NCBI GenBank assembly: GCA_020809705.1
Contig: CP085834.1
Span: 1,550,001-1,614,000, forward strand
DNA: 64,000 nucleotides
Source: Calonectria ilicicola
Lineage: Eukaryota > Ascomycota > Sordariomycetes > Hypocreales > Nectriaceae
Direction of reading: 5' to 3'
Of the stretch, positions 12,301 to 23,600 are shown in pieces. Both the position numbers and the translations under genes were made by a program. Below the pieces are notes generated by a model. That model saw only the letters and a list, made by a program, of their open reading frames with translations. It did not search any database and was not told where the DNA came from. Numbering within the stretch: position 1 is the first letter of the stretch; each line of letters opens with the position of its first letter.

Positions 12301-14988
12301 GACCGAACACTGGGCCGCTTTCCACGCTGCCCAAGAGAGAAAACTTGTCGACAGTCTTCCAGCCCGAGGTTCCGACAACTTGGTGAGAGAACTCTATCAC
12401 TGAGGCCTGCTCACGCAAGGTAGGGTGTTGGAAGATTTGCTGCACCGTGATCTTGACGGCTGCATCTCGCGCGTTCGCGACTAGCTTCATTGCCGCGATT
12501 GAATCGCCTCCGAGGCGGAAGAAGCTGCTTTCCAGCTTGATTAAATTCGCATCGGTATCCAACGTCTGCACCCACAGTTTCTGGAGTAACTTTTCTTGAT
12601 CTGTTTTCGGGCCAGCGAGACCTCCCCCTTCGCCTTTAGAGTGATATCCAGCGAGATCCCGCGTGGTTAGGTGTGAGACCATGGACCGCAGGGCCTTGCG
12701 ATCCAGTTTTCCTGACACCATCATGGGCATCTCTTGGACCTTGTTGCATACGGCAGGGACCATGTAAGATGGCAGCAGCTCCTTCAGGCGATCACCGGCA
12801 CCGTTGGGCCATTCTGGCAAGACTTCAACCGACGTCGGCTCCGATATGCCACTGTCGCTGCCCGCGTCGGCGCCGAGCAGCAAAAAGGCTGCTAGGACGG
12901 GCGATGCTGCGGCGGCTGCTCCCGATGCTATCTTGGGCGTTAGGACCTCGACAGCGACTTCGTGGCAGTCCGAGATCATGGCGCGGAGGTGGTGCTCGAT
13001 CTCGCCGAGCTCGATGCGTTGTCCGTGCAACTTGACCTGCGTGTCCTTGCGGCCGAGTACTTGGATTGTCCCGTCCTCATTGTACCGTGCCAGGTCGCCG
13101 GTTCGGTAGAACCTCCTCATAGGATCATCACTAGCTCTTCCATTATCTGGAATAGCCCATGCTAGATCGCTGATGAAGGAGTGTTCCGTCTTGGCCTCGT
13201 TGCGAATGTAGCAACGCGCCAGGATGGGTCCCTCGATTAGCAGCTCCCCAATGGCGCCGACGGGGAGCAGGCGGTTGGGGTCCTCAGTTTCGGTGATGTG
13301 GAGCATACACCCAACCCCGACGCCGATATTGATGGGGTCATCGGTAGGAGACATACCGGCGTTGGCAGAACAAAAGATGGACGCCTCGGCAGGTCCGTAC
13401 GAGTTGATCAAGTAGACGTGGTCGGCCCATTGCTGGACGACCCAGGCCGTGACGCTCTCTCCGCCAACAACAAGCACCTTGAGGCCTGGGACATCCCGTG
13501 GCCGCAATTGGGCAGCTACTGTGACGGTCAGACAGGCGTGGTTCGCCTCCAGCTTGACGATGCAGCCCGCTAGGTCGTCCAGGCGATCCCCGTCGGACGG
13601 GACGCAGACGCAGCCGCCGAAAGAAAGGGTGGTGAATATGTCGGAAAAGCTATCGTCAAAGGTGTAGGCGGCGAACTGGATTGTGCGCGTCTGCGGTCCG
13701 AACCGCATGACCCGGCCGTGGTCGCGTATACTGGTGCAGATCGCACCGTGTTCGATGGCAATGCCCTTGGGCTGGCCGGTACTTCCCGAAGTGAAGACGG
13801 CAAACGCAGGATTGCTGGGTCCAACTTCATCATGGGAAGGATTTGTGTGGTGCTTCGAAGAAACAGAATGATAATTGTTAGTATAGTCAGCAGTATCAGT
13901 AGCATCGTCGAGTGCCGTCTGATCCACAACCACGACACTTTCGCTGAGTTTACGAGCCAGGTCCTGATGTAAGGCGGATGACACCAGTATTGACGCATCA
14001 ATATCATTGAGAATAGCCTGGTGGCGACTTAGAGGGTGCTCTGGATTCAGGGGGACGATGGCACCTCCGGCCTTGAGAATGGCAAGCATCGCGGCGATGG
14101 CCCAGGCTGACTTCTCAAACAACACAGGCACGAAGACTTCTGGCCCGACCCCCAATCTCCGCAGACGAGCGGCCAGGTGGTTTGCGGTCGCCGAAAGCTG
14201 ACCGTATGTCAAGCTGGCATCCCACGCGCGTACAGCTTCGGAGTCTGGCCTGTTGGCCGCGTGTTGCTCGATGGGCCAATGGAGGCAGGTCAGCTCGGGC
14301 TCCACGGGAGCCGCCGCATTCCATCTGCGCATGTCTGCTACATCACGGGGGCTGACAATATCTAAGTCGCGCACAAGGGCCCCCAGCGGTGTGTCCACCA
14401 GCTGGCCTGCTATCTGGGAAAACTGCTGAAAGAGCCGCTGCGAGCGGGTAGTTGGAATGGCGGCTGTGGACGTGGAAAACGATACGTCAATGCCACCATG
14501 CCTCAGACTAACGGCACAGAGCAACCGATCGGTATTGGTCCGAGGGAAGAGCTCTTGCCAGGTCCATATAGAGCTATGCGTCTCGGCTATGAGGAGTTCC
14601 GTTGTGGCTAGGGACTTGCCAGTCGCGCCGTCAGGGGGTAGTTGCAAACTTAGCTGCCACACGCGGTATTCACCGAGGAAGAGATATGCGGCGCGGTCGA
14701 CTTGTTCGACCACATCTTGCACATTTCCGCTGGGAAAGATGGACACAACCTGCTGTTTGTCCGCAGCATCAGGGCCTTGGGCAAATTCAGGCCTGTTCAA
14801 GGCAACCTGTTCATTGCTAGAGAGTTTGGAGTTCAAGATGATCCAAGCGGTAACAGCCACTGGGAGTTTCCCATGTCAGGTTGATATAGAGATAACGCAG
14901 AAAGGAGAGGGAAGTGATACGTACAGGCACCTTCAGGGAGTCGTCCCTTGCCTTGTGAGGTCTCCAAACTTGAGTGCCAGACAGTCAT
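1..14988 (-). CDS. Multimodular nonribosomal peptide synthetase, 3' end beyond window, three lesions
   Basis: Assembles a peptide on carrier domains from amino acids activated as adenylates. Exons run 14988-14925, 14859-10882, 10804-10616, 10530-3051, 2955-1638 and 1551 to the left edge, about 4,860 codons so far. The start ATG at 14988 gives a 64-nt first exon that joins in frame. About 190 N-terminal residues resemble only the back part of a condensation domain. Then follow A1-T1-C2-A2-T2-C3-A3-T3-C4-A4-T4-E and the start of another C. All four carrier domains keep LGGDS. The second intron looks like a GC-AG intron. Exon 2 has one surplus base near 11370, and exon 6 has an in-frame TAA at 1521-1523 and a surplus base near 1465. 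As written the sequence cannot make the full protein, so it is either a damaged gene or an assembly error. The divergent PLP, oxidase and ABC genes make this the core of a metabolite cluster. The product is not predictable from what I can see. Confidence 0.93.
380..5280 (-). other. NRPS module 4: C4-A4-T4-E
   Basis: C4 begins DMYLCTPLQEGLM; its motif is HHATYDK, with Lys for Gly. A4 spans exons 4 and 5 (FSSGTTGMPKG, then AYGPSECSI after the intron at 2956-3050) and ends in SGKLNRK. Hand-extracted pocket residues are DAFFVGAIF. T4 has LGGDSISAM near 2030. The next domain has HHLSIDLVSWR near 1350, RTVGWFTTLFPV near 915 and EIMLNFAGHF near 690. These are signatures of epimerization rather than condensation, so residue 4 would be converted to the D form. 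The TAA and surplus base sit at the start of this domain. Confidence 0.85.
5440..8690 (-). other. NRPS module 3: C3-A3-T3
   Basis: C3 starts with DAYPCTGLQEGIY and keeps the canonical HHSLYDG motif near 8270, the only fully canonical HHxxxDG among the three complete C domains. A3 has FTSGTTGVPKC (Cys where Gly is usual), NAYGPAETT, YKTGDLARL and GREDAQVKLHGQR. Its last core motif is altered to SAKTNRK. Hand-extracted pocket residues are DVKMTTAVQ. T3 has LGGDSITAM near 5545. The whole module lies in exon 4 without frame breaks. Confidence 0.87.
8850..12240 (-). other. NRPS module 2: C2-A2-T2
   Basis: C2 begins at about 12240 (DIYPCSALQGGLM). Its catalytic motif reads HHAMFDD, so the usual final Gly is Asp. 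The reading frame breaks near 11370, where one surplus base separates the VPVDRNARIL part from the LQQLQEKYVDMMPYEQ part. A2 is split over exons 3 and 4 and has FTSGSTGVPKG, HIYGPSETT, YLTGDLF and SRKIDRR. Hand-extracted pocket residues are DFFIVGIPG. T2 has LGGDSIDAM near 8960. Confidence 0.85.
12420..14988 (-). other. NRPS loading region: C-like remnant, A1 and T1 domains
   Basis: The first roughly 190 residues end in the C-to-A linker pattern (LRDLDIVSP-like, then RRWN), but no HHxxxDG motif precedes it, so this is a partial C-like segment. A1 spans about 14215-12680, with LTYGQLS, FTSGSTGQPKG, NSYGPAE, YRTGDLARY, GRKDTQVKLHGQR and SGKLDRK motifs. T1 has LGGDSIAAM near 12500. Hand alignment to the PheA pocket gives DDSCVGSIF as binding-pocket residues, which I cannot match to a substrate. 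A chain that begins with A-T is expected to load the first residue here. Confidence 0.85.
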
Positions 14989-15895
14989 CTTGCTATGGGG
15001 AGACTGGAATGGGGTGGTTTGTTTATTTCAACAAGTGCAGTCGATGAAAGTAGCACGCAAGAAGGGTACACATGTACTTACTTATACAGCCACGGAAACT
15101 AGGTAGGCGCCGATGCCTGGTTCGGAGCTTACCCTAGCATGACGGATCACAGTGCCGAGACGTGAATGACTCAATGCACGATACCAAACGGAGAAGGTGA
15201 TTAACCAACAACCCGTTACTGATGGATTAGTGAGTAAGTTTTCCCGTGGAAATTGATTTGAAATTCAAACTATGAGGTTACAAGCGTCCGTTGAAACGTC
15301 ATCCATCTTGTCGTCATGGTCTTTGCCGCTTATCCCTGGTCGCCAGGATTTTCCGTGTTGGTGATGTACGCTAGGTGATATTCAGATAACCCATGACCCG
15401 CCAGATATATACCAAATAAGCCTACTGCATGTGAGTTTCGAAGCCCTTGCACTTGTGCAAGTCCCTTTTTTTCACCTCGCGGGTTACCCTCTGTGCGAAC
15501 AAGGGGGGAAGCATTAGCGCGGCAAAGCTCATCTGGTAATTTGAACGGCAAATCAGCATACGTTCTGTCAACACGATGCAAGAATCCGGGACATTGCGCA
15601 AGATTTGAGAAGCCTGAGTACCAAGTCTTACGCATGTCTGGAGCCTGGAAGAATGTATGTCGACCCAATCTCAATGAAGTATCCGAGCCGGCAAAAGATC
15701 ACGGTAGCTAGGTAGCGATCTTGGAGAGGGGAAATTTCCAAGAGAAGGTTAAATAACGTTAATTACCTGCCGACTCTGGGTTCATGATGGACCGTATCTT
15801 TAACTTGAAAGACCCAAGAATCTTACCACACTCGGGATTCTATCTGAAAGCCCACATAACAAATCTCGCTCCGTGTCCAAGAAACCATCTTAAGA
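14989..15895. promoter_or_regulatory. Divergent promoter between NRPS and PLP-enzyme genes
   Basis: A 907-bp spacer separates the two divergent start codons, and I see no coding exon in it. It contains a perfect TGACTCA heptamer at 15167-15173, the consensus for the Gcn4/CpcA/CPC1 amino-acid starvation regulator, and an ACCAACA element at 15204-15210 that recurs as half of a dyad upstream of the oxidase gene. Binding is inferred only. Confidence 0.5.
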
Positions 15896-17860
15896 ATGTC
15901 TAACCCTTCGCCATTGAACGTCTACAGCGGGCCGCAGGCTCTAAAGAATTACTTTGATCCTGATGCGCAGCCTATGTTGCCACTGGTAGAGTTGCCAGCC
16001 AAACTGAACCCCTTTCTGGATGATGGCGTGCATATCTACGCCAAGATGCTCACGGCGTTGCCGGCTCAGAACGTCAAAGCTCTGCCTGGTAAGGAACAGC
16101 ATTTGTCCTTCTGCCCTTCTTGGTGCTACACGGGATCAATGAGTGAAACGTGAAACACTGACCGTTGCCCATCATTATCCTTAGCTTTGAACATGATCCA
16201 GAACGCACCTGTTGCCTCCAAGAAGCCTGTCGTTGAGGCCAGTTCCGGCTCGACTGTCATTTCTTTGGCAATGGCTTCTCGCGTCATCAACCAGAACAAC
16301 GACGTTACCGCATATGTCACCAATAAGACGGAAGTGTCTCGTCTGCAGACCCTGGCCTTCTTTGGAATCAAAGTGTAAGGTGCCTTTCTGTTGCCAGCTG
16401 CTGTGGCAAGAAGTGACTAACTGACACGTGTCTGGTCGCGCCCACCAGGAAACTGTACGGGGGACCGGCTCAACCCGAGATCTCGGATGAGCGAGGCATC
16501 ATCAACAAGATCCGCCAACAGGCCGAGGCAGATGGTAGCGCCATCTGGGCCCCGATGCAGTATGAAAACGAAAACAACTACCAATCGCATATTCGCTGGA
16601 CAGGGCCCCAGCTCCTGGAGCAACTGCCGGGAATTAGCATATTCTGCTCCGGCATGGGTAGTGCTGGTAAGGGAATCTATTGTGTCGCAATCTTGGAATA
16701 AAAGTATGCCATTTTCACTGACATTTTGTTACCTTCAGGATGTATCACCGGTACCGGCCTCTACTTGAAGGAGCATAAACCCACGGTCAAAATCATCAGG
16801 TGAGGCTGGCCCTCCCCTTGGCCCCTGAACCCCTGAACCCTCCCTGCCTGTGAAATGGAGACGGGCCTATCCGCTCGGGTCCATCCATTCCCCAGTCCCC
16901 CACTTAAAACTTCTACCTAACCTAAATTGCTTTCATACGCAGTGTTTGCAACCGGACCGGAGATCCAATCCCTGGTCCGCGGCCAGCGTCATTGTTCCAG
17001 TCAATCGATTTCCCGTGGCAAACAGTGGTCGACGAGGTGCAGGAAGTGGACTCGCCACAGGCCTACCGTATGTCTATGCTGCTCTCGCGTGAGGGACTTA
17101 TCTGCGGGCCTTCCTCGGGCATGGCCCTGCAGGCACTCCTCAATGTGCTGCAGAAGGCAAAAAACGAAGGTCGCTTGGCTCAGTTTGCAGCCTCAGATGG
17201 TCAAGTCCGCGCCGTGTTCACATGCTGCGACTTGCCATATCAGTACATGGACAACTACGCCCGAAAGCTAGGCCCCTCGGCTTTCGAGCCCATTGAGAAC
17301 GTTGTAAGTGGTTCCAAAACCCCTAGTCGAGCCGTGTTTGACTACCTTTGGGTGTGGGTTTCCTTTGTGACTGACTCTAGGCGATGCAGCAACTCCTCAG
17401 CATCGACACCCACCCGTATGACGCGGCGTGGGAGCTGGAAGCAACCGCTACAGTTGATTGGTTGCACAAGGCAGCCAAGTTTGCATTCAGTGAGAATGTG
17501 GTGGCAGTGTTGGGCGTCAAAGTCGTCGACATTCGCGCCCCGGCCGATTATGCCAAGGAAACCCTGCTCGATGCCCAGAATGTCCCTTTTGACTCGGTAA
17601 AGGCCGATGTCCCCAGTCCGTTCGATGATGTGGCCGTGTTGGAGGATCAGTGGACGGAGATGAAGGAGTTGGTTGGTCGTGAACCAGCGGGGCATGACTT
17701 AACCGAAGGCAGGGGCCCAATCCTAGTAGTTTGCTACGACGGGGAGAGTTCCCGGGTCTTGACAGGCATCCTGAGGGCACATGGGGTTGAGGCGTACAGC
17801 GTCAAGGGTGGTTTCCCTTGCTTGAAAGCGGCGCGAAAGTATGAATCTGGTCGAATTTGA
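15896..17860 (+). CDS. PLP-dependent cysteine-synthase-like enzyme fused to a rhodanese domain
   Basis: Exons 15896-16088, 16185-16374, 16449-16666, 16739-16799, 16943-17303 and 17381-17860 join in frame to 500 residues. The first roughly 330 residues are a fold-type II PLP enzyme of the cysteine synthase/tryptophan-synthase-beta class. Lys61 in NVKALPA is the expected Schiff-base lysine, EASSGSTVIS is the substrate loop and GSAGCITGTG is the phosphate-binding glycine loop. The C-terminal part (from about residue 365) is a rhodanese domain with the active loop CYDGESSR, Cys near 459. Such enzymes replace the beta group of serine or cysteine derivatives; rhodaneses carry persulfide sulfur. The fusion suggests sulfur or another nucleophile is loaded onto a serine-like acceptor. 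Beside an NRPS it may supply a non-standard amino acid, but it could also be a primary sulfur enzyme. Confidence 0.88.
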
Positions 17861-18485
17861 TAAGATGCCGGGGTGTTGGATCTTGCGGCTCGGCTTCTAA
17901 GCCCTTGAACGCTTGTAATGGCGCTATATTTTCGCAGGGGTCCCCTGCAACGTGTTTACAACTCGAAAGGCCAACAACAGGCGGGGCACATTGATGCAAG
18001 TATCTAATGCAACATTTTAACCCTCATGAGAAGGTTCAAATCTATTCATCCCATTGTGATTGGGGCAGTTTCGAGAATTCTGTTGAAAGTTGCACTTGTG
18101 TGGGGCTTGAATATGGCCGGGTATGCGTGAACAATCATTCAGGGGTGTCATGTACGGCAAAAAAAAAATGTGTTGGTCGTGACTAATAAATATGTACGGT
18201 GAAAAGTGTTGGTTGCGACCAACAACTATGATGTTGCATAGCCCTGAAATGATGTGCTCAGAAGAGCGGCTTCTATCAGACACTGGTGAATCTATCGTCC
18301 GACCAAAATCGTACCATGGTCGTCGGCAGGACTTTGTAAGAAATGGAGATTCATGAAGCACCCCCATGATAAAAAGGAGCAAAAGTCACTGCATGAAGCA
18401 GGGTGAGACAATATTCTTACTCTTAACCTACACAGTCTATCCAACAGTAGAAATTTTCTCAAGCAACTCAACGGTGTCCATCATC
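17861..18485. promoter_or_regulatory. Spacer with a dyad upstream of the oxidase gene
   Basis: There is no gene in this 625-bp spacer. It holds an 18-bp dyad, TGTTGGT-N4-ACCAACA, at 18207-18224, about 260 bp before the oxidase start. A further GTTGGTCG at 18172-18179 can pair with CGACCAAC at 18216-18223. A transcription-factor site is possible but unproven. Confidence 0.4.
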
Positions 18486-20090
18486 ATGTGTGCAAGTTCC
18501 CCACAGACGATTGGGGTCCTCGGGTAAGTGTTGGTCCTCGGGAAGGGTTCCATGAGTCAGGAGAGCATGCGCAAGCCCAAGACGTGCTTTTTGCTCACAG
18601 TGACAACAGAGCGGGAGTTGTTGGACTACAGACTGCCTTGATTCTCAAAGAGGCGGGCTTCAACATGTTCATTGTCTCCAAGGACTTTCCAGGGTCAGAA
18701 GACCCTCTGTATACCTCGACATGGTAGGCCCACCCGACGTCCGCAGGCTGTCATTGACCTCTCCCCCGCAATAGCGCGGGATACCGACTATGGGGAACCT
18801 TCACTTCACTCGCTAACATGCATGCATTAGGTCTGGGGCGGTGAGTTCATACATGGCTCATACCCACGTACGTCCGTACCCTGCAGCGGACTAATTCCGA
18901 GCACCGCAGCAATGGCGCTCCAATATCGATGTTAGCAACCAACAGGACTGGGACCGGCAGACCTTTTTGCATTGGTCCGATTTGGTCCGGAACGCCTCCG
19001 CGGAGACGCTCGGCCTGCAGGTACGTATGCAGATCAAATGCAAGCATTGCATCATCCAGATCCTAGGGAGTACGTTTGTGAGGCTATGTTGACATGGGAC
19101 AATCACCCGCAGCTGTATCCAGCCACGTATCTATGGTCAGTTGAAGTCCACATCAGCAAAATCCATGCTGCTTTGTATTACAGCCACGACGCTTACCGTT
19201 TCTTTTTTTCCTTTTGCACAGGGATGACGCGGAAGATTGCCGGCCTGAGGATTCGCACTGGTGGACCAAGTCGTTCATCCCAGGCTTCCAGGTCCTCCCG
19301 CGCGACCAAGTAGCCAAGGAAGGGCCATTCGCGGCGGGCATGGCGTATGAAACATTCGCCCTTTGCCCAACCCGCTACCTCGCCTATCTACGGAGCCAAT
19401 ACGATGCCCAAGGCATTCCGTGCCGCACCGGTACGGCACCCGCAATGTCACTTGTCCTCAGCGAAGACAAAAACAAAGACGACGTATTCGGCATGGCCGG
19501 ATTCGAACACGCCATCGGCATCGTCAACTGCACGGGCGTGGCGGCGGCCAAGCTGACGGGCGACCCGCATGCCTACCCCAGCAAGGGCCAGACGGTCGTG
19601 GTGGCCGGATCGGCCCGGCGCGTGGCGACCCGGCGCGGGCGCGAGGGCTGGGAGGCGCTCGTGATCCCGTGGCCGGGCACCGACGAGACCATGCTGGGCG
19701 GCTGCAAGATGCCCGGCGAGTGGAGCACGGAGCCTGATGAGGCCATGACGCAGCTGATCCTAGAGCGGTGCAAGCCGCTGGCTCCCGAGTTGCTGAACGC
19801 CGACGGCGAGTTCGAGGTCCGCCGAGTGCGCGTCGGTCTTCGTCCAGCCCGCCACGGTGGACCGCGGATGGAGCTAGAGCGTCGCCGGGATGGCAAGTTC
19901 ATCTGCCACGCCTACGGCCACGATAGTGCCGGGTAAGCTCATTGCCCCCCCCTCACATCATCCTCCCTTCATCCGTAGCCTCAGTCAGTGCCTGACCCTC
20001 TTTGCAAACTCCAGTTACGAAGGATCTGTTGGGATCGCGCGAGAAGTCTTGAAATTGGTGGCGGATCATGTCGCTGCTCTTGGCAGTTGA
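18486..20090 (+). CDS. D-amino-acid oxidase (FAD-dependent)
   Basis: Seven exons (18486-18523, 18610-18723, 18831-18840, 18910-19020, 19113-19135, 19222-19932, 20015-20090) give 360 residues, the usual length of the family. It oxidises D-amino acids to 2-oxo acids with release of ammonia and hydrogen peroxide. The N terminus has the FAD dinucleotide motif GAGVVG. YPSKGQTVVV, RVGLRPAR (with the carboxylate-binding Arg) and YGHDSAGYEGSVG match conserved oxidase blocks. The frame requires a 10-nt microexon and a 23-nt exon, both with good flanking signals. The C terminus is not a peroxisomal SKL-like signal, unusual for fungal members. Lying between the PLP enzyme and the exporter, it probably belongs to the NRPS cluster, either making a 2-oxo acid precursor or clearing D-residues. 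Confidence 0.88.
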
Positions 20091-20672
20091 AGGATTTGGA
20101 TGGCCGTGCTGCAACTCGATCGCATCTGTCCATAAATAACTATGTTGTTACGCGTCACAATGAGTGACTTGTTCACCCACTGGATTCGGTCACTCAAGTG
20201 TGGAATCTAGCGCACTGTAGACAAAAATGAACAAGCACATGACGATTCATATCTAACTACCAACGTAATCGTTCAGAGCTACGATAGCCTCATGCGGTCT
20301 TGACCACATGAGTTGTGACTGTGACAAGCAAGACACCACTCCTAACTCACTAACTAACTAGGTAAAGGATGCCGTTGACGTGAGCTGTGGTGGAGCAAAG
20401 GGGCGCTAACTGCCCTAACAGGCTGAAAATACGGGGCGACAGGGGCGGGTTGCAACAGGGGACGGGACTACCCAAATATATACATTCGTACGGAAACCGG
20501 CAACCCCCAACATTGCGCCAGATGTCCTCGCATCGCGCAACCCAGCGCTGCATTTCCCCTGATGCAGCTATAACTACCCCACTCCTCCTCCCCCGAATGT
20601 AAGCGCCCAAGTGTTTTTACAAGGCTCTTGCGAGATAGTCAAGTGGTTCTTCCAGCTCCTGAGAAGCCAGAA
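20091..20672. other. Spacer, no gene seen
   Basis: These 582 bp lie between the oxidase stop and the ABC transporter start. I see no convincing exon, repeat or RNA gene. The right part presumably holds the transporter promoter. Confidence 0.5.
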
Positions 20673-23600
20673 ATGTCGCCAGAAGCTCGGTTTGCCGTCG
20701 CCGCTGGCACAGGCGCTTTCGACTTCACACCCGTTTTTGAGGATGTCGTTCTATGCATCGTCCCTTCGGCCCTCTTTTTGGTCGCGGCCCTGCAACGTCT
20801 CTTCTGGCTCGCGAGACAGCCTCACAAGGTCGTCAAAAGCCACCAGCCAATCGTGAAAGTGGCACGTGATAACCTCCACCCCGGAACCATGCGTTTTGGG
20901 TCCATTGTGTCTGCAAAAAATAAAAAAGAGAAAAACAGCTGCTGACTGATTGTATAACTGCAGGGGTTAATTGCCATCTATACGGCTCTGAAATTTGCAG
21001 TCTTGTTGTACTGGGCTCTAAATCCAGAGAAGTGGCCTTCGTCTCGGTTGCGGACATCAGCCGCTGTGCTCGCCTTCGTCGATGGACTTTTGCTCTTGTT
21101 CCTGTCCCACGCCGAGCATACTCGCTCTGTGCGACCATCCACCATCATCAACGTGTATTTGCTTTTTACTTCGCTCTTTGACTGTGCCGTCGTCAGAACA
21201 CTGTGGCTTGCTGGCCGTGATCCTACCATCTCGGGCCTCTTTACCTCAACCATTGCAACTAAGCTCGTCGTCTTGACTTCAGAGGCTTGGGGAAAGAGGT
21301 CCATACTCCTTTCCCAGTACCAGAATCTCTCCCCAGAGGCAACCAGTGGAATACTGGCCCGGAGTGTCTTTTGGTGGCTGAATTCATTGCTGCGAACTGG
21401 CTTCACTCGCTCCCTCACTGATGATGATCTGCTCCCCGTTGTTGACAGCCTAGCGGCACGAACACTGCTTCCCAACGCACAAATCTCGTTTTCCTCATCA
21501 AATCAGTCCAGCCGTCATGCCTTGGCTTTCTCCATTTTGTGGGCTACCAAGTATGTATTTCTGGCTGGTGTGGCACCCCGACTTGCATTGGCAGCTTTCA
21601 AGTACACGCTCCCCTTTCTCATCACCAGGACGACTTCCTGGACAGCTGACCCGTCGCAGCCGCATGAAATCGGATGGGGACTGACGGGCGCATGGCTGCT
21701 GGTATTCCTGGGACAAGCAATCTCGAACGGCTTTTATTATCAGATAACGTATCGATTTGTCACTTCGATTCGCGGCAGTCTCTGCAGTCTGATCTATACC
21801 AAGACGTTGCATCTAAGCAGCGCGGCTCTCGACGAGTCCGTGTCGGTATCGCTCATGTCCACAGACACCGAGAGTATCTGCCAAAGCGCCGCAACTCTAC
21901 ACGAGCTTTGGGCCTCGCCAATCGAGGCAGCAGTTGCCATCTTTCTCCTGCACAGGCAACTTGGCCTTGCCGCTCTGGCACCGGTCGCTGTGGCAATCAT
22001 TGCCACTATTGGCACGCTGCAGCTTGCCCAGTTTATTGGAGCGGCTAAGAAGAGATGGATGAGGGGCATCCAAACGCGGGTCGACGTAACGGCTTCCGTC
22101 CTCGCATCCATGAAGGTTAGGATCCAGCGGGAATGCCTGATGATAATACCTATTATTCTTGATAGACTAAAGCACTAATCGGTTTGCTGCAGGAAGTCAA
22201 AATGCTTGGCTTGTCAGATATTGTCGCCAACATGATCCAGAACCTCCGTGTAAAAGAGCTGAACTTGTCCAAGCAGTACCGTAGACTATTGGCCGTACAG
22301 ACTTTTATTGGTAAGTACTCGAGTTGTGAATTGTTTCTCTGCCACATTTTTAACGTGTGACCTTGATACAATTGCTGACTCCTTTATCCGAGCAGCAATG
22401 AACACAGGGACCATTGCCCCTTTGGCGACCTTCGCAACTTTTGTCATTGTTTCTAAGAGCACTGGTCAGCCCTTGAACACCGAATCTGCTTACAGCTCAC
22501 TCTCGCTGATATACCTCTTGTCGGACCCCATGGTTGTCGTGTTTCGTACCATCCCATTCGTCAGTGCCGCCCTCGCGTGCTTTTCTCGCATTCAAACCTA
22601 CTTGTTGGCGGAAAGTTGTATCGATTACAGAATGCCTTTGAGTGAGCGGGATCATCACCCAAGACAAGACGATGAGAAAGGAGATGCTCTTGTGGCGATA
22701 TCAGAGGCCAGTTTTGGCTGGGTTCCCGGAAAGCCAGACATTCTCAACAACATTACTGTCAACATCCGCAAGTCTTGCTTTACCTTCATCGTCGGACCTG
22801 TAGGCTCCGGCAAGAGCACCCTCATGAGAGCCATTCTGGGAGAAGTCCCGCTTCGTGGGGGTTCCATCCATGCCAACCCCGGCAACATTGCATTCGTTGG
22901 TCAGGAGCCCTGGATCCAGAACCTCACGATACGCCAGAATATCCTGGGCAGTGGCAGCTACGACGCGGAATGGTACGGCAAAGTTATCTACGCGTGTGGG
23001 CTGGGCCAGGATATTGCCACGCTTCCTGACGGAGATGCGACAAGGGCGGGCAGCGCGGGGTTTTCGTTGAGCGGTGGCCAAAAGCAGCGACTCGCCTTAG
23101 CCCGAGCGATCTACTCCAAGGAGAAGATGGTCTTGTTGGACGACGTCTTCGCAGGGCAGGATACGGTGACTGAGGAGCACGTCTTCCAGAATATCTTTGC
23201 TGAGACGGGTCTCTTTCGGCAGATGGGCACGACTGTCGTCTGTGTCACAAATGCCATCCATAGACTCGCCTATGCTGATCATGTGGTCGCTCTTGATGCT
23301 AGAGGCCATGTAATACACCAAGGCTCATTCGCACAACTCCAATCCGACACTGATTATCTGCATGGGCTGGCAGCTGAGCAAAACGGTGCGATTGACGCGC
23401 GGGACGCAGCTGAGGCATCGGTGCAGCAGCACCGCCACGAGACTATTCCCAGCCGCCAATCTAAAGATATTGCTGCTCAGAATAGCGATGATTCTGAATC
23501 TCCTGGTCAAGTCCTCGGTGAGTTTGCCACCTATGCATATTACTTTGACTCCTTCTCTCTGTGGCACACCATGCTCTTCGCTACCCTCATTATTCTGTAT

